NCBI RefSeq assembly: GCF_003385185.1
Contig: NZ_PQHZ01000007.1
Span: 150,304-214,303 of the forward strand
Direction of reading: 5' to 3'
DNA: 64,000 nt
Source: Amycolatopsis palatopharyngis
GTDB lineage: Bacteria; Actinomycetota; Actinomycetes; Mycobacteriales; Pseudonocardiaceae
Below, piece after piece: positions 53,676 through 62,347 of the stretch (position 1 is its first letter; every line of letters starts with the position of its first letter). Under the pieces are notes generated by a model. That model searched no databases and was not told the DNA's origin. It was given only the letters and a program-made list of their open reading frames with translations. A program made the translations under genes and the position numbers.

Positions 53676-54397
53676 CCCTTCGCTTGGTAGCCACGGACGG
53701 CCAGTTGTCGATCGATCTCGGCGACGTTCTCGTGCTTCGACCGGCGAGCAGCGTGCACCCTTTCGGCCAGGAGCGCGTCGATCTCCCGTCGCCGCTGAGG
53801 ATCCGCCAGCCACGCAGCCCGTGCGGGGTCTTGCGGATTGATAGGCCGTTCGTTGGGCCGGGGCCGCGGTATCGGAGGCAACCCCGCGAGCTTGCGCACG
53901 TCGTAGTGCAAGTGCACGGGTCGGACGTCCCACACGATCGGCACCTCGTGCGTCACGTTGTTGCGGTGCCAGCCGGAGAACGAGCCGTCCGAGAAGTGCC
54001 CCTGCCAGCTGGCGCGGAACGCCTGGACGATCTCCCGGGGGAAGTAGGTCAGGCCGAAGCCGAAGAACGCACACGTCGGCTCGTTCTCGTCGACATGACT
54101 GCCATCCGGCCGCCGGTGCGCCCACACCGGTTCTTGGAACGGCCGCTGCGACTCGGTGGTGAGGTACAGCCGGTACGGCGCCACCACCACCCGGCCTGGG
54201 TCGTCCCGTACCGCGTCGGCGAAGCGAACGAAGTCTTCCTCGCTGGCTGCAAGGTCCCACTCGATCAGGATCACGTCGTCATCGAGTTCGCAGAGCGGGC
54301 TGAGGTCATAGTCCTCGAGCACCAGCCTGGGGAGATCGTCGACAACATAGCTTCGGTTGTCGGGGACCTGGGCAGGCCAGGACCGAACGATCTTCAC
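53672..54397 (-). CDS. Glycosyltransferase-like protein in the capsid module
   Basis: This 241-residue protein starts with GTG 54397 (GTGA overlap with the decoration-like gene). The N-terminal half looks like a GT-A fold with CELDDDVILIEWDLAASEED supplying acidic D-x-D-like residues, then RVVVAPYRLYLTTESQRPFQ and FFGFGLTYFPREIVQAFRAS. The C-terminal 40 residues are the helix-hairpin also seen in the adjacent short gene. Such proteins occur beside capsid genes in several actinophages, where capsid glycosylation has been described. Sugar donor and acceptor unknown. Confidence 0.55.
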   Translation of the reverse strand: MKIVRSWPAQVPDNRSYVVDDLPRLVLEDYDLSPLCELDDDVILIEWDLAASEEDFVRFADAVRDDPGRVVVAPYRLYLTTESQRPFQEPVWAHRRPDGSHVDENEPTCAFFGFGLTYFPREIVQAFRASWQGHFSDGSFSGWHRNNVTHEVPIVWDVRPVHLHYDVRKLAGLPPIPRPRPNERPINPQDPARAAWLADPQRRREIDALLAERVHAARRSKHENVAEIDRQLAVRGYQAKG

Positions 54398-54660
54398 AGG
54401 TTGTTCGCGAGAACTGAGACGAAGATGGTGGCCTTCGCCGATGCCCACAGTTCCTCGTCGCGCTCGAGCACGACCTGAACCGTCTCCCCCGCGCTGAGCT
54501 CAAAGCTGGTGGACGACACATCTGATCCACCAAGACCCACGTTGCCCGAAGTGCTGGACTTCACGACGACATGAGTCTGGTTGCGGTTCACCGCACTCAC
54601 CAGCAATGTTGGCGCGGACGAACTCAACTGAACGGTCTTGCCTTGAACGGCCACGATCAT
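54394..54660 (-). CDS. Capsid decoration-like small protein
   Basis: This 88-residue beta-rich protein (begins MIVAVQGKTVQLSSSAPTLL, middle FELSAGETVQVVLERDEELW) is directly after the major capsid gene. That place and composition match head decoration/fibre proteins. No precise family; virion role probable. Confidence 0.6.
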   Translation of the reverse strand: MIVAVQGKTVQLSSSAPTLLVSAVNRNQTHVVVKSSTSGNVGLGGSDVSSTSFELSAGETVQVVLERDEELWASAKATIFVSVLANNL

Positions 54661-54729
54661 CCTCCTTTTGAGTCACGGGGGGTGGCCCGGCGACGTACCA
54701 CCGGGCCACCCCTACACCTGAGGCTGGGG

Positions 54730-56154
54730 TCAGGCGCCGAACACCGGGGTGACGAGCCCGGTGCCGGAGATCTTCTGCATGCCGTTGGTGTATCGGCCGA
54801 AGGTGTAGGCGAAGTAGCCGTACACCACCATCAGCACACCCAGACTTGCCGCCTTGGCCTGCTCAGCCCTGATGAACACCGGGGCGTTGGGGTCCTCCCA
54901 CAGGTGGCACTCACTCGCGGGAACGACGTACAGTTCGTCCTCATTCGTGCCCGCACCAAGGTTCGTGGCGATGTTGTTGTCCACCACGACCTTCAGGCCG
55001 TTCGGCAGCACACCGCGGACGCCCGCGCCGTACTGGATGCCGGAGTTCGTGCCGCCAGTCTGGGCCGGGACGTTCGGCTGGGCGATGAGCGGCCACTTCG
55101 CCGACAACTGGCTGGACAGCCAGTACCACCGACGCGAGTGCATCACCGCGTGCGACGGGGTGCCCATGGCGAGCATGTTCGCCTCCACCGCCGATGCGGC
55201 ACCCAGGATCTTCGGGTACAACTCCTCGGCGGTGGGGGTGGTGTCGGTGTAGCTGTTGGCCTGCGCCGACGCCGACAGACCCGTCGTCGCCTGCGTGATC
55301 AGGGTCGAGTCCAGCCGGGTGGCGTACCGGTTGAACAGATCCTGGAACACGACATCCTCGATGCCGGTGCCGCGGTCGATCGCCTGGCGGGAGATCGTCT
55401 GCTGACCGGCAGCGGTACGAACTGGAACCGACAGGAGGGTGTCGTCGACGTTGGTCTCGTTCACCGCGGCGTTCTCTGTCGCCTGCAGGTCCACGCCCGT
55501 AGCGGTGGTGATCCGCGAGATCTCCACCGACATGCCCGATGCGGGGAGCGGGTGCTGGTTGCACACGTCCGCGAACGGGCGAAGCTCCGCGGTGGCGGGG
55601 GCGTACATGTCGGTGAGGTACTGCGGGACCACGAGCCCCTCGAACGCAGACGTACCGACCGCTCGGGTCAGGTACTGAGCGCGCTCCACGCGCTCCTCGT
55701 GCATGTGCCGCGCCAGCCTGGACGACGCCTCCACGTCGTTGTACATGAACTGGCGGGACAGGTCCCGCAGGAACCCAGTGCCGTACGGGTCCTCGTCCTT
55801 GCGGTAGGTCCGCTCCTCCTGGCCGATACGGCTGACCTGGTCGTAGGAGGGCTTACGAACCTCGGTGGTCTTGATTTCCTTCGCGGCCCGCTGCGCCTCC
55901 ACCTCCTCGGCCTTGACCTTGTTGGCGTTGCCGAGCTTGACCCGGATACCGTCCTGGTCCGCCTTGGCCTGGTCGCGCGCGGCGAACAGGTCCGTGACGC
56001 GCTGGTCCTCCTCGGGGGTCAGGTTCGACCGACCCTCCTGGCTTGCGGCTGCGAGGATCGTCTGAACCTCAACGGAAGCCTTCTTGGCGCGCTTCTCAGC
56101 GGCCTCGAGCTCCACCTCGATACCAGCGATCAGTTCGTCAATGGTCGATGCCAT
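54730..56154 (-). CDS. Major capsid protein (HK97 fold)
   Basis: The 474-residue protein has an N-terminal helical delta/scaffold region of about 110 residues (MASTIDELIAGIEVELEAAE, KAKQ-type charged helices) followed by the HK97 shell domain: QYLTRAVGTSAFEGLVVPQY, GQQTISRQAIDRGTGIEDVV, RWYWLSSQLSAKWPLIAQPN and the end AASLGVLMVVYGYFAYTFGR. No separate scaffold gene is needed. The protease next door should remove the N-terminal region. ATG 56154. Confidence 0.93.
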   Translation of the reverse strand: MASTIDELIAGIEVELEAAEKRAKKASVEVQTILAAASQEGRSNLTPEEDQRVTDLFAARDQAKADQDGIRVKLGNANKVKAEEVEAQRAAKEIKTTEVRKPSYDQVSRIGQEERTYRKDEDPYGTGFLRDLSRQFMYNDVEASSRLARHMHEERVERAQYLTRAVGTSAFEGLVVPQYLTDMYAPATAELRPFADVCNQHPLPASGMSVEISRITTATGVDLQATENAAVNETNVDDTLLSVPVRTAAGQQTISRQAIDRGTGIEDVVFQDLFNRYATRLDSTLITQATTGLSASAQANSYTDTTPTAEELYPKILGAASAVEANMLAMGTPSHAVMHSRRWYWLSSQLSAKWPLIAQPNVPAQTGGTNSGIQYGAGVRGVLPNGLKVVVDNNIATNLGAGTNEDELYVVPASECHLWEDPNAPVFIRAEQAKAASLGVLMVVYGYFAYTFGRYTNGMQKISGTGLVTPVFGA

Positions 56155-56276
56155 CGAATCGCTCCGTTTCTTGAGTGATGGGGGTGCGTGCCACCCGGGC
56201 CGGTGTGATCTGTCGACGCGCGCGGGCACCGCCATCGGTGCGATCTGCCGATGGCGTAAAGGGGGGTTGGGTGCAG

Positions 56277-57050
56277 CTATTCGTCGTCTGCGAGCAGCTG
56301 CGTGCGAATCAGGGCCAGCGAACGACCCTTTGGTTCCTCCCGCTTGACGGGAGCCGGCTCCTGCGGTGCAGGCGCCGAAGTTTCGGTGGGGCGCAAGTCG
56401 CGGCGCCCGTTGAGCTTGTCCAGCGCGGCGCGTGCGGCGCCGGCGGGGAGCTTGTCGAGACAGTCGATGATCTCGTGCGAACGAGCCGCGATCGACGTGT
56501 AGGGATTCGCCCCGTAGTTCACCGCGGACGTGTCGCCGCGGTCGAGGTCGACCTCCTGGATCCGGAACTCCATGTAGTCCGGGGACCACTGCCCCCGCGT
56601 GATCATGAACGCGAACGACATCTCGGTGATGTTGCCGTCCTCAATGGCGATCACGAGGTCCTTCACGTCCTGCCGCTTCGGGTTCAGGAACGCCACCGAC
56701 TTCAGGCCCGTGTCGTCCACCGACAACTCCAGGCTTCCGTTCGTGGTGCGAGCCATCGTCATGCCGCGATGGTTGAGCAGGAACGCCACATCGGGGTTCG
56801 CGTCCAGGGTCTTGTCGAACGCACCCGCCGACACGATCTCGGTGTACGGGCCGAACATGTCCCACATGTCGTAGCCACGCTCGGTGACAGACGCGTAGCC
56901 CTCCACCTGAACGAACGACTGGCCGTCCTTCTCGACCTTCTTCGCTCGCAGGGTGCTCGGGAAGGGCTGGGATCGAGCCACGCCACAGGGGATCAGGCCC
57001 GGCTGCGCACGCACAGCGGCGGCGCGCAGGTCACGGATCTCTTCGGTCAT
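56277..57050 (-). CDS. Prohead protease (HK97 family)
   Basis: This 257-residue serine protease matures the prohead. VEGYASVTERGYDMWDMFGP, VAFLLNHRGMTMARTTNGSL with the catalytic His, and EDGNITEMSFAFMITRGQWS with the Ser-containing strand are the U35-type signatures. A C-terminal tail carries Pro/Arg repeats. ATG 57050 overlaps the portal stop (ATGA). Confidence 0.9.
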   Translation of the reverse strand: MTEEIRDLRAAAVRAQPGLIPCGVARSQPFPSTLRAKKVEKDGQSFVQVEGYASVTERGYDMWDMFGPYTEIVSAGAFDKTLDANPDVAFLLNHRGMTMARTTNGSLELSVDDTGLKSVAFLNPKRQDVKDLVIAIEDGNITEMSFAFMITRGQWSPDYMEFRIQEVDLDRGDTSAVNYGANPYTSIAARSHEIIDCLDKLPAGAARAALDKLNGRRDLRPTETSAPAPQEPAPVKREEPKGRSLALIRTQLLADDE

Positions 57051-58207
57051 TGCTCCACTCCGGTCTTCGCGGGGGTCTGTCGTTGCGGGAACAGCGCGTC
57101 GAACTCGTCTTTCTGGCCATCGGTGAGCGGCGCCAACTCGTCGAGCTCCCGGGCCTCGTTCGGGGTCCTGACTCGCGAGTCGATCTGCAGTTTGAGCATC
57201 TCCGCCCGCGATTTCGGGTCCATCCGCAGCAGCGCGTCGGTGTTGAGCTTCACGTACCGCGGCTTCGGGGTGAGTTTCCCCAGTGCCGTCTCCCGGCGGA
57301 TGATCGCCGGACCCAAGTGCATGACCAGGAACTGCAGGTTTCGCTGCGTGACCGACGCGTACGTGATGCTGTTCGAATGCACCGCGGCATCGATCAGATC
57401 CCCCGGCACGTCGAAGAACCTGGCGATGTCCGCGATCGAGTACTTTTTCGCCTCGATCCAGTCCGTGGCGGCCTGCTCGACGGTCATCATGTTGTACTCC
57501 CAGTCCGACCCGGAGACGAACACGTCCCCGCCTTGGACGGACTGCTTGAACTTCGTCTTGATCGCGTCGGCTTCCTTGGGCTGCAGCGTCTTCGCGGTGT
57601 TCTTCAAATGGCCCTTTGGGGTGGCGCCGTTGCCGAACCACTCGCTGGCGAACTCCTGAATCGACAGGTACTCCCCGATCGCCCACGCCGCGTACGCCAC
57701 AGGAGACAAACCCACGTGCAACCCGGCGACGGTGTACTGCCGCTCATGCCACACGTCCCGGGGTTCGTACTCCAGGCGCCCGATCTTGTACTTGTGGACG
57801 TCGCCGTCCTTCACCCGCACGGAAACCTCGGAGAACGGCTGCAGATCGATACGGGCTGGCAGGCCAGTTTCGCTCCGCTCCGTGATCAACCCGAACGCGT
57901 TACCGGCGCGGTCGAGGTCGAACTGGCTGGAGTACATCCACTCCAACACGTCGACCCGCTCACCGCCGGGGTTCACGAGCACCGGGGGCTTCGGAACCTC
58001 CACCTGGACACCGTCGAATCGCCGGTACACGTCGATGGGCAGCGTCGAGATGAGATTCGCCCGAAGCCGGAGGCACGCCCACACCGCAGAGTGCCGGAGA
58101 GCGCTCTCGTTCGTCACCACACCCGCCGCTGAGGAGCGCAGTGTCCGGTCATGCCGGATGTGCTCCTCAGCGGTCATGCCCTGGAACGAGCGGCGGAAAA
58201 GGCTCAC
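57047..58207 (-). CDS. Portal protein (HK97 family)
   Basis: The 386-residue portal forms the dodecameric DNA gate. The family start MSLFRRSFQGMTAEEHIRHD, VWACLRLRANLISTLPIDVY, the region WFGNGATPKGHLKN and KKYSIADIARFFDVPGDLID, ending LTDGQKDEFDALFPQ, are canonical. It sits between a small membrane-protein gene and the protease with overlaps on both sides. Confidence 0.92.
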   Translation of the reverse strand: MSLFRRSFQGMTAEEHIRHDRTLRSSAAGVVTNESALRHSAVWACLRLRANLISTLPIDVYRRFDGVQVEVPKPPVLVNPGGERVDVLEWMYSSQFDLDRAGNAFGLITERSETGLPARIDLQPFSEVSVRVKDGDVHKYKIGRLEYEPRDVWHERQYTVAGLHVGLSPVAYAAWAIGEYLSIQEFASEWFGNGATPKGHLKNTAKTLQPKEADAIKTKFKQSVQGGDVFVSGSDWEYNMMTVEQAATDWIEAKKYSIADIARFFDVPGDLIDAAVHSNSITYASVTQRNLQFLVMHLGPAIIRRETALGKLTPKPRYVKLNTDALLRMDPKSRAEMLKLQIDSRVRTPNEARELDELAPLTDGQKDEFDALFPQRQTPAKTGVEQ

Positions 58208-58404
58208 GTGTCACCACGCTTCTGCGGACGCTCATCGAGCCACGCGGACACACCCGATCCCGCAAGGATGACAACACCAGCCAGCGCCAAGCCCCACCAA
58301 CCGAGCAAGGTTCCTGCGCCAAGCCCAACACCCGCGGCGAAAGCGAGCAGCCCAATCGCGTCCAGGAGAGTCGTCGCGATCCCTCGCATCTCGGCTCCCC
58401 TCAT
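58204..58404 (-). CDS. Small two-helix membrane protein
   Basis: This 66-residue protein has helices LLDAIGLLAFAAGVGLGAGT and GWWGLALAGVVILAGSGV and basic C-terminal residues. It overlaps portal (ATGA) and terminase genes, so it is probably real, but its function is unknown. Inserted small membrane proteins at this location are known in actinophages. Confidence 0.6.
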   Translation of the reverse strand: MRGAEMRGIATTLLDAIGLLAFAAGVGLGAGTLLGWWGLALAGVVILAGSGVSAWLDERPQKRGDT

Positions 58405-59930
58405 CAGTAAACGGAATCCAGCACGTCGTAGTCCGCGGTGACTAGGTCAACGCGGGTGGTGTAGGACCAGCGGGCCATCGTCACCGACACGAGCGGGCTG
58501 ATGTCGGTGGACGTGTCCAGCCGATGCCAGGCGATGGTGTCGCCGGTCTGCCGGGTTTTCGCCCCAGACACAGCGGCATCAAGTGGGTTTTCCCCGAGGT
58601 GACGGATCGTTCCCTGCTTTACCGCGTCGATGATCTGGCCGCACGCCGCGGCCATCTCGACCCCGTTGGTGACCGCCAGCTCACCCCTGAGGGGTTCCTC
58701 GGGGTTTTCCGGGACTGTGACACCAACCTTCTCCAGGTCGGTCACCAGCGACGCGTATGTGCCTCTGCCCATGCCGATCGCGACCGGGTCCAGCGTGTCC
58801 CGCAGCTCCACGATGCGATCCACCAACCAGCCCACACCAGGCCGGTAGTCCAACAGTTGCGTGTGACCCAACTCGTCCCCACGCAGCCCGTACACGGCGA
58901 TCGCCGCATAATCCCGCAGTGGGGCGATATCCACCCCAATCGCCACGTCACCCTGACGCCGCGAGTCCTTATCGGTCAGGTCGTCCCACTGCTTGACGTC
59001 GATCGCGCCGCCACCCTTGTTCTGGCGCGGCCAGATACCGAGGATCTCTCGGGCGAACCCCACATCCGACATCGAGCGCCGGTTAAATGCGAGCGTCTCC
59101 AGGCTCACACGCATACCCAGGGCCGGATTGGTCGCGGCCCAAGACTCCTGGTTGTCCAGGTCGACCCGGTCCAACTCGTCGAGGAGACCCTCCAGCCCCC
59201 AGTCACGCCACCCCAGGGCGTCATCCCCGCCAGCCTCGGCCCGCTCCCGAAGGTCGAACATCGGCTCACCGGAGAACGAGTCCAACGGCGGAGAGGACGT
59301 GTAGATGATCTGCGGGTTCGGGCGGGCGTTCATCGTCGGCAGCAGCGCGTCATGCATGACGTGCGTGTAGGCGAACGTCTCATCGATGATGACCAAGTCG
59401 CCCGAGAACCCTCGTCCCGATCCCTTCGACCTGGCGATGAAGCGAATACGCTGCCGAGTGTCGAGCCGCTCGAACCCTTCCGCCCCACTCGAGTTGTTGA
59501 CCTTGATGACAGTCTCGCCAACCTGAATCAGGTTCGGCCCGATTTCTTCACCAAGCCCGATCAGCAAATCCTGGCAGCGGCGGAACGCCTCCAATGCCGT
59601 CTTCACCTCGTGCGCAGACCACATAACGAGCCGCTCGCCGAGAACCAAGAAGCCCGTCAACGCGCGTGCCTCGAGGATCCCGCCCTTGCCGTTCTGCCGG
59701 GCGACGATCTCCCCGTACTCGCGGCATGCCCACTTGCCGTCCGGCTTGACGGACATCAACAGGTCAAGCGCGTCCGACTGCCACGAGTCCATCACCTGGC
59801 CAGCACGACGCATCAACTCCGCCGCAACGTCGCCATGACTGAAGGCGACCTCGCAAGTCGGCCGTGACTCAACCCGCGGGCGACGCGCCCCGCGAAGCTG
59901 CGAAGGCGGCAAGGTCGGAGATGTTTGCAC
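58404..59930 (-). CDS. Terminase large subunit
   Basis: The 508-residue packaging motor has an N-terminal ATPase (CREYGEIVARQNGKGGILEA as the atypical Walker A, FSGDLVIIDETFAYTHVMHD as Walker B with its glutamate) and a C-terminal RNase H-like nuclease (VAIGVDIAPLRDYAAIAVYG with Asp). GTG 59930 overlaps TerS by 62 bp; a later start would shorten it slightly. Type as in actinophages with HNH-TerS-TerL order. Confidence 0.92.
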   Translation of the reverse strand: MQTSPTLPPSQLRGARRPRVESRPTCEVAFSHGDVAAELMRRAGQVMDSWQSDALDLLMSVKPDGKWACREYGEIVARQNGKGGILEARALTGFLVLGERLVMWSAHEVKTALEAFRRCQDLLIGLGEEIGPNLIQVGETVIKVNNSSGAEGFERLDTRQRIRFIARSKGSGRGFSGDLVIIDETFAYTHVMHDALLPTMNARPNPQIIYTSSPPLDSFSGEPMFDLRERAEAGGDDALGWRDWGLEGLLDELDRVDLDNQESWAATNPALGMRVSLETLAFNRRSMSDVGFAREILGIWPRQNKGGGAIDVKQWDDLTDKDSRRQGDVAIGVDIAPLRDYAAIAVYGLRGDELGHTQLLDYRPGVGWLVDRIVELRDTLDPVAIGMGRGTYASLVTDLEKVGVTVPENPEEPLRGELAVTNGVEMAAACGQIIDAVKQGTIRHLGENPLDAAVSGAKTRQTGDTIAWHRLDTSTDISPLVSVTMARWSYTTRVDLVTADYDVLDSVY

Positions 59931-60399
59931 CCGCGCCTCCCGAAGACTTCACCTTTCCCTGAACTGCTGACGCAGGCTTCCGGCCCGGCCTTGAGATCGT
60001 CTGAGACTGCCTCAATTCCGCGACGATCTGCTTGAAAGCCAACGCCTGCTGCCGCGACTCCGCCAAAACCCGATCAACTACGACCGTGACCTGACCCGAG
60101 TCGTTGTCGGCGTCGAACGTGAGCCAATCCCCGCCGTACAACTGCCGATCCAGACGGTCAAGCCGATCGGCGATACGGCACGCCTCCAGTAGAAGCCGTG
60201 ACTGCAACGGTGGAAGCTGCCCTTCCTTGGTCATCTCCTGCCACAGCGCCCCGCCAGCGACACCTAAGGGCGTCTCCCGGTCGTCGGAAGCTGTCTCCGG
60301 AGGCCGAACCTCTTCGCAGTGCTCCGGTCGGCAAAGCGAGTGGTCCCCGCGCTTGTGCATCCGCGACCGACGCGCACGCAACGTCGAAGTAGAGGCCAT
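59869..60399 (-). CDS. Terminase small subunit-like protein
   Basis: This 176-residue protein precedes TerL and follows an HNH gene, the usual TerS place. It has helical segments LPPLQSRLLLEACRIADRLD, VVVDRVLAESRQQALAFKQI and a basic linker. Recognised by position and by the RADRLDRLDRQL-like helix-rich core rather than by strong motif. It should bind pac/cos DNA. Confidence 0.75.
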   Translation of the reverse strand: MASTSTLRARRSRMHKRGDHSLCRPEHCEEVRPPETASDDRETPLGVAGGALWQEMTKEGQLPPLQSRLLLEACRIADRLDRLDRQLYGGDWLTFDADNDSGQVTVVVDRVLAESRQQALAFKQIVAELRQSQTISRPGRKPASAVQGKVKSSGGAGANISDLAAFAASRGASPAG

Positions 60400-60402
60400 C
60401 GC

Positions 60403-60945
60403 TCAACCCACCAATGCCAACTGCTGGGGCCTGCCCCACACGCCCTTGCGCGAGTTGCACACGAAGTGCGCGAGCTGCACATTCGCCTTCACATCATCAC
60501 CACCGTCGGCCAGTGGAATCACGTGATCGATACTCGGCGACTTCGGGTCGGGGTACTTCCTCTGCATCGGCACGCGATGGCCGCACAAACCGCACCGGTT
60601 CCGATCCCGTTTCGCGATCTCAGCCAAGGTGTAGGGCTCGCTTGCCCTGCTCAGCTTCTCAGCGCGCCGGCGCCGACACTTGGCCTGCAACCGCAGGCGC
60701 TCCGCAGCCCGCAGCTCATCCGGGGACTTACCGCTTGGCCGGGCGTAGGCACACCGGGTCGAGCAGGCCTTCTGTCGCCTGCCCTGGGGCACGAACTCCG
60801 TACCGCACGCTTCACAGGCGCGAGGCGTCATCCTCGCGGTTGCCCGGCACCGATGGCACCGACGTTGCCCGACGGGCAGCGACTTCGACGTGGACCATAC
60901 GAGTTTGCCGCAAACGGAACAGGGCGTGTCCGGCTTCCTTGGCAA
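60403..60945 (-). CDS. HNH endonuclease (terminase-associated)
   Basis: The 180-residue protein has N-terminal zinc-ribbon pairs (PCSVCGKLVWSTSKSLPVGQ, RRCHRC, CEACGTEFVP) and a C-terminal HNH domain: RNRCGLCGHRVPMQRKYPD, SIDHVIPLADGGDDVKANVQ, LAHFVCNSRKGVWG. HNH nucleases next to TerL are needed for cos cleavage in many siphophages. I start it at TTG 60945 (MPRKPDTPC), which has GGGAGG eight bases upstream; TTG 60969 is an alternative. Confidence 0.9.
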   Translation of the reverse strand: MPRKPDTPCSVCGKLVWSTSKSLPVGQRRCHRCRATARMTPRACEACGTEFVPQGRRQKACSTRCAYARPSGKSPDELRAAERLRLQAKCRRRRAEKLSRASEPYTLAEIAKRDRNRCGLCGHRVPMQRKYPDPKSPSIDHVIPLADGGDDVKANVQLAHFVCNSRKGVWGRPQQLALVG

Positions 60946-61076
60946 CGCGCCCACCTCCCGTTGCAGCAAGCGTCGCGTTTCCGCAGGTCAGACCGTGCAG
61001 CGGCCGTAGCGATCTCGATTCGTGCAAAGAAATGATCGCGGCGGACGGGTGGACATGTGGATCTTCTCCCAAAAAA

Positions 61077-61120
61077 CCGAACACCCGTTCGAACGTCCCG
61101 GCGGTCGAACACTCGTTCGG
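61077..61120. promoter_or_regulatory. Pair of LexA-like boxes, overlapping a hairpin terminator
   Basis: CCGAACACCCGTTCGA (61077-61092) and TCGAACACTCGTTCGG (61105-61120) each match 11 of the 12 defined positions of TCGAAC-N4-GTTCGA, 28 bp apart, upstream of the leftward late block. On the minus strand the second hairpin (arms CGAAC and GTTCG) is followed by TTTTTT (61076-61071), so it may also terminate transcription from the HNH gene at 61121. Both readings are possible at once. Confidence 0.55.
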
Positions 61121-61423
61121 TCAGATCGTGCTCGGGTCCACCATGATCACGGCACCCCTGTCGATGGCGCGTCGTCTCGCTCGGATCTTGTTCGACTTCG
61201 CGCTGTTGCAGGCTCGGTGCATGAGGGTCACGTTGTCCCTATCGAGTGGATGTCCGCCCTCGTGGACTTCGTGCTTGTGGTCCGCTGTTCGGCTCATGCG
61301 GTGAGTGGGCGGCAGGGTCTGGTCGACGTACTGCCCGCACCAGTAGCAGTGGGTCTCCTCGGTGTACACCTGCTGGCAGAGGGCCCGCCACTTGCGGCCG
61401 GCTTGGCCGTGCCACTTCGCCAT
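61121..61423 (-). CDS. Second HNH nuclease-like protein
   Basis: This 100-residue protein has the HNH core: THCYWCGQYVDQTLPPTHRM, RTADHKHEVHEGGHPLDRDN, VTLMHRACNSAKSNKIRARR. It is shorter than the terminase-associated HNH and has one zinc pair plus the H-N-H residues. It lies in the early/late border, 6 bp after a small gene. Could be a homing or recombination nuclease. Confidence 0.85.
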   Translation of the reverse strand: MAKWHGQAGRKWRALCQQVYTEETHCYWCGQYVDQTLPPTHRMSRTADHKHEVHEGGHPLDRDNVTLMHRACNSAKSNKIRARRRAIDRGAVIMVDPSTI

Positions 61424-61428
61424 GGCGT

Positions 61429-61731
61429 TTAGATCGGGACCTTGGCGTGCATCTGGGCTACCTTCCGCACCCCGGCCAGGATGGTGTCATCAGTGGGTGT
61501 GGTGGTGGCCCGGTCGTCGGAGGCCAGGGCCCAGGCGAACTTCGCTCCGTAGATCTCGGGCTGCTCCAGTACCTCACGGTAGAAGCGGATCAGTGCCTTG
61601 TCCGCTGGGGTGCTGTCCTGCTGCAGGTACAGCTTGACCCCGTCCTCCATCGCTACTCGCATGAGTGCGGCGGTGGCCTTGCCAAGGAACACCGTGTCGG
61701 TGGCGAGGGCCTTGACGCTGCCGAGGTCCAT
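61429..61731 (-). CDS. Phage protein, function unknown
   Basis: This 100-residue protein (begins MDLGSVKALATDTVFLGKAT; GGTGGAG before ATG 61731) is mixed helical. It shows AALMRVAMEDGVKLYLQQDS and ends RKVAQMHAKVPI. No known family. Neighbour of HNH gene in the same operon. Confidence 0.6.
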   Translation of the reverse strand: MDLGSVKALATDTVFLGKATAALMRVAMEDGVKLYLQQDSTPADKALIRFYREVLEQPEIYGAKFAWALASDDRATTTPTDDTILAGVRKVAQMHAKVPI

Positions 61732-61801
61732 CACTCCACCTCCGTAGTTACCGACTGGTACGGGTGCGACCTGCGGGTTAGCCGGTAGTTTGATCTTTCG
61801 A

Positions 61802-61933
61802 CTAGGGCAGGAGCCAGCCGAACCAGTGCCGCAGCCACCCATGCGTGGTGTAGCCCCGACATGCCCGACGTGGACATGTGTTGAAGCGGGCCATCGCGTC
61901 CATGTACCCCCTGAGGGCCAGCAGACGGCGCAC
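61802..61933 (-). CDS. Small phage protein, possible
   Basis: This 43-residue product (GTG 61933, two bases after the upstream stop) has three cysteine-rich/basic segments (FNTCPRRACRGYTTH) and a Trp-rich end WLRHWFGWLLP. Coupling supports it; no family. Low certainty. Confidence 0.35.
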   Translation of the reverse strand: MRRLLALRGYMDAMARFNTCPRRACRGYTTHGWLRHWFGWLLP

Positions 61934-61935
61934 TG

Positions 61936-62193
61936 TCAGGTCCTGCGACCCTCGGCGAGGAGCTTGGCGATGCCGTCCCAGCCGATGACCGTGACGTCTG
62001 CCCAGCCCTTGATCCGTACCGGCCAAACGAGGCCGAGCGTGAGGCTGATCGCGATGTGCGACCCGTCTGCCCACTCGTCGGGGCTGTCCGTCCCGTCGTC
62101 CTTGTAGAACACCACTGGCGTACTCGGGTCGAACTGGCTGTACCAGGCGCCGAGCCACTGCTTCCAGGCGTCCGGGAGCTCAGACAGCATCAC
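61936..62193 (-). CDS. Phage protein, function unknown
   Basis: This 85-residue acidic protein (begins MMLSELPDAWKQWLGAWYSQ, contains GTDSPDEWADGSHIAISLTL) looks globular. No family known. It lies in a leftward operon of small genes. Confidence 0.6.
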   Translation of the reverse strand: MMLSELPDAWKQWLGAWYSQFDPSTPVVFYKDDGTDSPDEWADGSHIAISLTLGLVWPVRIKGWADVTVIGWDGIAKLLAEGRRT

Positions 62194-62215
62194 GAGCCAC
62201 CCAGCAATGGATTCT

Positions 62216-62347
62216 TCACGATGCCTGCCTCTTGAGGTCCCTCAGCAGCATGGCCAGCTGCTTGAACGTGCGGTGGTCCTTGCGGTCCAGGGCGTTGTCG
62301 ATGCGCTGCATGGTGGCCCTGATGCGGCGCTGCTGTGTCTCGGTCAC
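62216..62347 (-). CDS. Small helical phage protein
   Basis: This 43-residue product starts at GTG 62347 (GTGA overlap with the upstream gene) and is one charged helix, TETQQRRIRATMQRIDNALD then RKDHRTFKQLAMLLRDLKRQ. Unknown function. Confidence 0.45.
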   Translation of the reverse strand: MTETQQRRIRATMQRIDNALDRKDHRTFKQLAMLLRDLKRQAS

